Below the pieces are notes generated by a model. The model did not search any database. It worked only from the letters and a program-made list of their open reading frames with translations, and was not told the DNA's origin. This document shows, piece after piece, positions 7,158-11,066 of a stretch of 11,066 nt of DNA. Position 1 is the stretch's first letter. Every line of letters starts with the position of its first letter. Both the position numbers and the translations under genes were made by a program. Source of the stretch: Gillisia sp. UBA3175 (lineage in GTDB: Bacteria; Bacteroidota; Bacteroidia; Flavobacteriales; Flavobacteriaceae). The stretch spans positions 92,204-103,269 of the forward strand of contig DEXV01000006.1 of NCBI GenBank assembly GCA_002364325.1, in the 5' to 3' direction.

Positions 7158-7343
7158 TCAATGACATCTCCCAGTCCGGGTATAGTCCAGAAATACAGAA
7201 AGTTGATTGCTTTCCGCCTTAATAGGTTCATATTCATTGTTGGCTATAATCATTATATGCCCTTCCTGAGTCCTGTAAATAGTTTGGGCCTGAATGCTTA
7301 AAGCAGCAAAAAAAATAAATATTACTGAATTTATTATTTTCAT
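7158..7343 (-). CDS. Small secreted protein or broken gene, 61 aa, function unknown
   Basis: The ATG at 7341-7343 gives MKIINSVIFIFFAALSIQAQ, a clear signal peptide with likely cleavage after SIQA. An ATG 33 bp upstream (7374-7376) would place charged residues ahead of the signal, so I prefer the inner start. The mature part is only about 42 residues, mostly beta-like (GHIMIIANNEYEPIKAESNQ), ending LDYTRTGRCH. A one-base shift near the GGGA at the 3' end would continue as TGDVIEIQFEQLILRKE to a stop at 7121-7123, which looks more like normal protein than the TRTGRCH end. The ORF may therefore be a frameshifted remnant of a larger periplasmic protein. It lies 80 bp ahead of the ATPase start. 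I do not recognise the family with confidence; a YceI-like secreted protein is a weak guess. Confidence 0.5.
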   Translation of the reverse strand: MKIINSVIFIFFAALSIQAQTIYRTQEGHIMIIANNEYEPIKAESNQLSVFLDYTRTGRCH

Positions 7344-7404
7344 AATTTTAAATTTAATATAATCTAAAATTTTCATACGTATACAGCTCGCATTTCGTTA
7401 TATA

Positions 7405-7444
7405 AAAGAAAACAGAGGTACACTAATTCGGATCAGTTTTCTTT
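7405..7444 (-). terminator. Weak terminator-like inverted repeat after the second STAS/SEC14 gene
   Basis: Perfect 9-bp arms AAAGAAAAC (7405-7413) and GTTTTCTTT (7436-7444) are separated by 22 nt. On the minus strand the first arm lies in the last codons of the STAS/SEC14 gene and the second is followed by TTATAT. The stem is AT-rich and the loop long, so it may act only as a weak attenuator between the RND/PII/Fur part and the ATPase part, or be chance. Confidence 0.25.
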
Positions 7445-7789
7445 ATTTAACCATTTTTTAGCATCGTCTTTTTCTTCGACCTTAAAAAATTTTATATGCG
7501 CCCTGGTAAACAGCATCAAAACTTCCGTAAATTGCTCTTGCCATTCAACACTTCCTACCAAAGCCACTTTTATTAAATGTTCTTCATTGGGAAGTTCAAG
7601 TTCAATGCCTTTCCAATACATACTTGCCTTCCAACCTTCAAAATTTTTCATCTCTATGTACCACTTAACCTCTTGATGAGCCATTATTTGTTCTGTTAAG
7701 ACCGGTATCAGGTTTTCATAATCCTTGGCATCCAGCTTAAACTCTGCCACCATATATACAGTAGCTTCTCTTTTATAAATTGTGACCAT
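7433..7789 (-). CDS. STAS/SEC14 domain-containing protein (second copy)
   Basis: This 118-aa soluble protein is a paralogue of the one at 1986-2342. The family pattern is clear: WYIEMKNFEGW at residues 43-53 against WYFEMDNFTGW, KVALVGSVEWQE at 74-85 against KIAMVGEKKWQD, and AHIKFFKVEEKDDAKKWL near the end. Outside these blocks the two have diverged strongly, so this is not a recent duplication. It is 45 bp downstream of the Fur-family gene at 7835-8251. A purine-rich AGAAAGAA right before the ATG may help initiation. Function in the family is not established; repeated linkage here to Fur-type regulators and efflux pumps suggests a part in metal stress, which is inference. Confidence 0.8.
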   Translation of the reverse strand: MVTIYKREATVYMVAEFKLDAKDYENLIPVLTEQIMAHQEVKWYIEMKNFEGWKASMYWKGIELELPNEEHLIKVALVGSVEWQEQFTEVLMLFTRAHIKFFKVEEKDDAKKWLNKEN

Positions 7790-7834
7790 TTCTTTCTGCT
7801 TATAAATTATATTCGTAAGTCAAAAACTTGATGT

Positions 7835-8251
7835 TTAGTTTAGATTGTGACTGCATTTCTCGCAAATACCCTTAACAACCAGGTTGATATCTTCCGTGAT
7901 ATAGCCTTCGGGCAAATTAATATGCGGGATTTTATGCTCTGTCAAGCAAACCGTTTCCTCACAGTTATTGCAATGAAAATGTAGATGTAGGTCATTGCCG
8001 ACCTCACATTCTGCTTCACATAGAGCGTACTTTATAACTCCAGTTCCATCTTGGATTTGATGTACAATACCTTTTTCTTCAAATGTTTTCATAGTTCTAA
8101 AAAGAGTACTCCTTTCAGAAATTTTAAAATCCTTTTCCAAATCTCCTAGACTTATGGCCACCTTCAATTCTGCCAGTCGCTTGTAGGTCATCAAGCGCAT
8201 TGCAGTAGGCCTTATTCCCATACTTTCCAATATTTGAACTATTTTTTCCAT
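7835..8251 (-). CDS. Fur-family metal-responsive transcriptional regulator (second copy)
   Basis: This 138-aa protein has a winged-helix N-terminus (GIRPTAMRLMTYKRL near 12-26; recognition region STLFRTMKTFEEKGIVHQI near 48-66) and the Fur metal domain. Likely ligands are H89, H91, H93 (HLHFHC), with structural-zinc cysteines C94/C97 and C130/C133. Two more cysteines, C78 and C82 (LCEAEC), are absent from the other copy and might alter metal choice. It starts 14 bp after the PII-like stop and is followed 45 bp on by STAS/SEC14, so it sits inside the efflux operon and may regulate it. Blocks shared with the copy at 4071-4505 (GIRPT, VHQI-DGT, HFHC--C, NLV-KGIC-KC) show the two are paralogues. 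Confidence 0.88.
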   Translation of the reverse strand: MEKIVQILESMGIRPTAMRLMTYKRLAELKVAISLGDLEKDFKISERSTLFRTMKTFEEKGIVHQIQDGTGVIKYALCEAECEVGNDLHLHFHCNNCEETVCLTEHKIPHINLPEGYITEDINLVVKGICEKCSHNLN

Positions 8252-8265
8252 TTACTATAAAGGGT

Positions 8266-8604
8266 TTATAGGTCGTATCTTTTTAATGAATCGCCTGTTT
8301 TTATTTGAAAGGCATCCTCTATATTAGATAGATAAATAATACCATCTCCAGGCTCTTCGGTTTTTCCATTGGCCATTATTATTTCAATAGCAGCTTGAGC
8401 TTCTTCATTTTGGCACACCAACTCTATTTTTACTACGGGACTATCGGTTACATGAAAATCAAGTGAGGGTCTTGCTCCCTTTGCTTTGAATGCTCCTGTA
8501 CCTTCAGATTGTGACAGGGTCATACTTTTAAAGCCGTTTTCACTTAAGGCTTCAATTACTCTTTGAATCCTATTTGGTTTTACGAATGCTTTAACTTCTT
8601 TCAT
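8266..8604 (-). CDS. PII-like signalling protein of a metal-efflux operon
   Basis: This 112-aa protein has the PII fold pattern: an N-terminal strand (MKEVKAFVKP), helix, second strand (GFKSMTLSQSEGTG), a T-loop region at about 36-54, VVKIELV at 57-63 and the C-terminal signature GDGIIYLSNIEDAFQIKTGD at 86-105. PII proteins are trimers that bind nucleotides and control partners by T-loop contacts. The T-loop is short and lacks the tyrosine that is uridylylated in E. coli GlnB. By alignment, residues matching ATP contacts K90, R101 and R103 of GlnB are I89, Q100 and K102. Its place between an RND adaptor and a Fur gene fits the PII-like group found beside CusABC-type pumps (PII-NG) better than nitrogen control. 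A metal-linked role is inference. Confidence 0.85.
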   Translation of the reverse strand: MKEVKAFVKPNRIQRVIEALSENGFKSMTLSQSEGTGAFKAKGARPSLDFHVTDSPVVKIELVCQNEEAQAAIEIIMANGKTEEPGDGIIYLSNIEDAFQIKTGDSLKRYDL

Positions 8605-8710
8605 ATTATAAATTTTTAATAGATTTTGAACCGAGCCTGTTTTTCATTTTTTAACTAACTAATTAAGACGATAAACAAACCCGGAATCAAAATCCTTGAT
8701 TATTATTGAA

Positions 8711-9940
8711 TTAATGACCGTGTTCCAGTTCTCCTTTGACCATTTCAGAAGAAAGGGTATAGGCCCCACTTGTTACTATTTTAACATTTTTGGCAATTTC
8801 TGCTGGAAGGTTTACTTCTACAAAACCAAGATCGTTCAAGCCAGTACTAACAGGAATTCTCTTAAACTTCATCCTATTTTCTTCTGGCGCTTCATCCTCA
8901 TCTACAATAAAAATGTAGGATTGTTCTCCTTCTTTTACAATAGCTTCTTCTGGTACTGCATAACCAGATTTTTCTCCCTGAACGATCCTTCCCTCCACGT
9001 ACATTCCTGGCAATAAATTCTTGTCTTTATTTTCGATATCTGCTAATATCTCTATTGCCTTTGGATCACTCTCGAAGGTCTTACCTATAGAGCGTACAGT
9101 AGCTTTTAAAAGTGCATCAGGTCTTGAGGTGGTAGAAAAATAGATCTGCTGGCCTTCCTTTATGTGTTTTATGTCTTTTTCGTACACCTTAAAATTCACA
9201 TAGATTTTTGAATTATCACTTATCGAAAACATTGTGGACTGAGGAGCCACATAGTCCCCAAGACTTACCATCACTTCTCCCACATATCCGCTTAAAGGAG
9301 TGGTAATGGGTATTGCGGAAAAGATTTCGCCTTGGGCTACCTTGTCTGAATTAATACCCAACAAACGCAACCTTGATCTTAAACCATTTACACTGGAGGT
9401 TGTTGAACGATATTGAGATTGCGCCATTTGGAACTCCTTACCCGAGGAAACCCCTTTATCATACAAGGTTTGCTTACGTTCATAATCCTGTTTTAAGAAT
9501 ACTAGCTCATCGTTTTTTTCTTGAAACTCTTGTTGCATTGCTATAATATCTGGATGTTCTATATATGCAAGCACCTGTCCTTTTCTAACATTATCACCAG
9601 GAACCACTTTTATGGAGCTTACATTACCACCAACAAACGGACTTATGTTCGCTTTGTCCTGTGGGAACAGTTCCAGCATTCCCGTTACCTTGATGTTATT
9701 CCCAAGATTCCTTTCTTCCAAAGTTTTGGTTTCCAAACCAATGGTCTCCACTTGTTGTTTGGTAAGTTCTACCACGCCTTCTTCTCCTTCTTCTTCCTCA
9801 TTGTGCCCACTTTCCTCGTTCTCCGTTGTTTCTGATGTCGCGCTTCCTTCGTTATGGCCCAATTCAGAATCGGGTTTGTCGTTACAGCCTACCAACAAGA
9901 GCGTTAATAAAACCGTAGTAATTATTGCTATATTTTTCAT
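8711..9940 (-). CDS. RND efflux periplasmic adaptor lipoprotein (CusB/CzcB type)
   Basis: This 409-aa membrane-fusion protein links an inner-membrane RND pump to an outer-membrane channel. The N-terminus is a lipoprotein signal with lipobox LLVGC, giving lipidation at C19. A mobile acidic stretch with histidines follows (about 20-56; H29, H46 and many Glu). Then come a split lipoyl-like domain (about 97-130 and 205-235), a coiled-coil hairpin (130-198), a beta-barrel (240-318) and a membrane-proximal domain (320-400). The end is EHGH. Heavy-metal type is inferred from the context and these metal-binding-like ends. An AGGAAAG Shine-Dalgarno lies just before the ATG. The upstream efflux ORF stops 20 bp before, so they are cotranscribed. 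The PII-like gene lies 106 bp downstream. Confidence 0.9.
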   Translation of the reverse strand: MKNIAIITTVLLTLLLVGCNDKPDSELGHNEGSATSETTENEESGHNEEEEGEEGVVELTKQQVETIGLETKTLEERNLGNNIKVTGMLELFPQDKANISPFVGGNVSSIKVVPGDNVRKGQVLAYIEHPDIIAMQQEFQEKNDELVFLKQDYERKQTLYDKGVSSGKEFQMAQSQYRSTTSSVNGLRSRLRLLGINSDKVAQGEIFSAIPITTPLSGYVGEVMVSLGDYVAPQSTMFSISDNSKIYVNFKVYEKDIKHIKEGQQIYFSTTSRPDALLKATVRSIGKTFESDPKAIEILADIENKDKNLLPGMYVEGRIVQGEKSGYAVPEEAIVKEGEQSYIFIVDEDEAPEENRMKFKRIPVSTGLNDLGFVEVNLPAEIAKNVKIVTSGAYTLSSEMVKGELEHGH

Positions 9941-9960
9941 TTTACTTTCCTTTTTTAGGT

Positions 9961-11066
9961 TTATAAATTGCCCAATTGATATTGTAACTCAATGGCTTGT
10001 TGGTTATACTGATTGATAAATTGTAAATGGTTCTGCTTTATCCGAATGGCACTATTCAGGATCGTGATATAGTTTACATAATCTATTTCACCTTCCTTTG
10101 AAGCGAGTTCTGCTGTAGATATTTGCTCTTCTGCCAAAAGCAATGCTCCTTCCTGATAGTAATTCAAGGTTTTTTGGGTTTTTTCCAAGGATTTTAAAAG
10201 TTGTGAAACCCTGCTTTCGGTAACCGCTTTTTGCTCTAAGTATTGATTTTCAGCAACCCTCGCATCTGCCTTAGCCGCCTTGACCCTTGATTTTTGTGGT
10301 AAGAACCAAAGCGGGATACTAATACCGGCCTGATAGGAGTTAAAACCAGATATATTATCAACGACTTGCCTTCCATAGGAAAGGTTGAACTTGGGCAAAA
10401 ACTGTGATTTTTCCACACCAATATTTGCCTTGCTTACTTCAGCATTTTGCATTGAATACTGTAATAATGGATTGTCAGCTACGGATGCCGAATCAAGCAC
10501 TGCCATATAATTCATCGTTTCGTACGGCAATCCTACTGTTTCGATTTCTTGATCAATTCCCAAATATTGCTTTAAGGCTCTTTTGGCAATTTCAATATTG
10601 TCATAGGCCTGTTGTCGTAATACTTGTATTTGTTGATATTCTGAGGAGGCTGCAATAAATTCCAGTTTACCAGTTTCACCAGTGTCATACCGCAATTGGG
10701 ATGCAGTCCTAAAATTGGCATAAACGCTGTCCAATTGTTCTGCAAAACGCAATTGTGCCCTATTATAGTTAATTTGGTCATAGGCTTGCATCACATTGCG
10801 CACCAACTGTTGCTCATTTAAGGCATAAAACTTTTCTCCCAATTGAACCCTTTCCTTATAAAACTTGGATTTGGAAAAGCCCGAAAGCAAATCGATATTT
10901 CCCTGTTGAAACCCAATTGTGGTCTGCACTCCAGGAAGTCCATTGCCAATTTCTTCCTTACCCGTGAACACTTGGGTGTTTCCCAAGTCGAAACTAGTGC
11001 CCTTCATAGCCTGCTCCCGTTCAATAAATGCCCGACTTTCCTTTAATGAAGGATAATTCTTTTTGG
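9961..11066 (-). CDS. TolC-like outer-membrane efflux domain, 5' end outside window (possibly CusA-TolC fusion)
   Basis: The reading frame is open through the right edge: codons upstream of the internal ATG at 11005-11007 continue as KKNYPSLKESRAFIEREQA, which fits the start of a TolC repeat. About 367 residues are present. Two long helical halves (LVRNVMQAYDQINYNRAQLRFAEQ type and AKADARVAENQ type) and short beta pieces such as FNLSYGRQV and YQAGISIPLWF are typical of outer-membrane factors, which form a trimeric channel. The end, QQAIELQYQLGNL, is the usual C-terminal helix. In many Bacteroidota this domain is fused to the C-terminus of the CusA/CzcA pump, and the adaptor gene follows directly, as here; a free TolC protein is equally possible from this window. 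The pump portion is not visible. Confidence 0.85.
   Translation of the reverse strand, partial: KKNYPSLKESRAFIEREQAMKGTSFDLGNTQVFTGKEEIGNGLPGVQTTIGFQQGNIDLLSGFSKSKFYKERVQLGEKFYALNEQQLVRNVMQAYDQINYNRAQLRFAEQLDSVYANFRTASQLRYDTGETGKLEFIAASSEYQQIQVLRQQAYDNIEIAKRALKQYLGIDQEIETVGLPYETMNYMAVLDSASVADNPLLQYSMQNAEVSKANIGVEKSQFLPKFNLSYGRQVVDNISGFNSYQAGISIPLWFLPQKSRVKAAKADARVAENQYLEQKAVTESRVSQLLKSLEKTQKTLNYYQEGALLLAEEQISTAELASKEGEIDYVNYITILNSAIRIKQNHLQFINQYNQQAIELQYQLGNL

Noticed and set aside
7344..7371. Inverted repeat AATTTTA / TAAAATT ahead of the 61-aa ORF
   Set aside because: Seven AT-only base pairs around a 14-nt AT-rich loop are not meaningful.
8266..8604. Calling the PII-like gene glnB or glnK
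   Set aside because: The uridylylation tyrosine and ATP-contact residues are not kept and there is no amtB or glnA next to it.
8685..8701. Hairpin AATCAA-5 nt-TTGATT downstream of the adaptor as a terminator
   Set aside because: Six weak base pairs and no T-run after it on the minus strand.
8696..10658. Plus-strand ORFs opposite the adaptor and TolC-like genes, and short minus-strand ORFs in other frames
   Set aside because: They lie fully within well-supported genes and show no motif or start signal.

Overview
The window looks like chromosomal or island DNA of a member of the Bacteroidota, most likely Flavobacteriia. The signs are AT-rich spacers, few strong Shine-Dalgarno sites, and the family set: a Cus/Czc-type RND pump with a TolC-like outer-membrane part, a PII-like regulator in the pump operon, and a Bacteroidota-style primase-helicase. 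No 16S rRNA or other marker is present, so this placement is inference. Every credible gene is on the minus strand, so transcription runs from high to low coordinates.

Right part (11066 to 7158): the C-terminal, TolC-like part of a metal-efflux protein enters from beyond the window. It is followed by a CusB/CzcB-type lipoprotein adaptor, a PII-like protein, a Fur-family regulator, an STAS/SEC14 (SpoIIAA-like) protein and a small secreted ORF that may be a broken gene. Middle part (7077 to 1986): a P1B-type metal ATPase with SPC and HEGST motifs (P1B-4, CoaT/CtpD-like), a second Fur-family regulator, a tiny hydrophobic ORF overlapping it by ATGA, an APC-superfamily amino-acid permease, an unlisted 58-aa ORF and a second STAS/SEC14 protein. 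Together this reads as a two-step metal defence locus: the ATPase moves metal ions out of the cytoplasm, the RND pump exports them across the outer membrane, and two Fur-type sensors and a PII-like protein probably control expression and activity. The role of the two STAS/SEC14 proteins is not known.

Left part (1985 to 1): about 550 bp of AT-rich DNA holds a decayed 5' fragment of a third STAS/SEC14 gene. Beyond it lie a primase-helicase gene of mobile-element type and, at the window edge, a dense set of direct and inverted copies of TTTGATGACAG. This looks like the replication module of an integrative element or phage satellite abutting the metal locus; no integrase or attachment site is visible.

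The points most worth following are the iteron-like array beside the primase-helicase, the duplicated Fur plus STAS/SEC14 pairs around the ATPase, the PII-like protein lacking usual ATP-contact residues, the ATPase N-terminus with two ferredoxin-like domains lacking CxxC, and a 13-bp dyad upstream of the ATPase.
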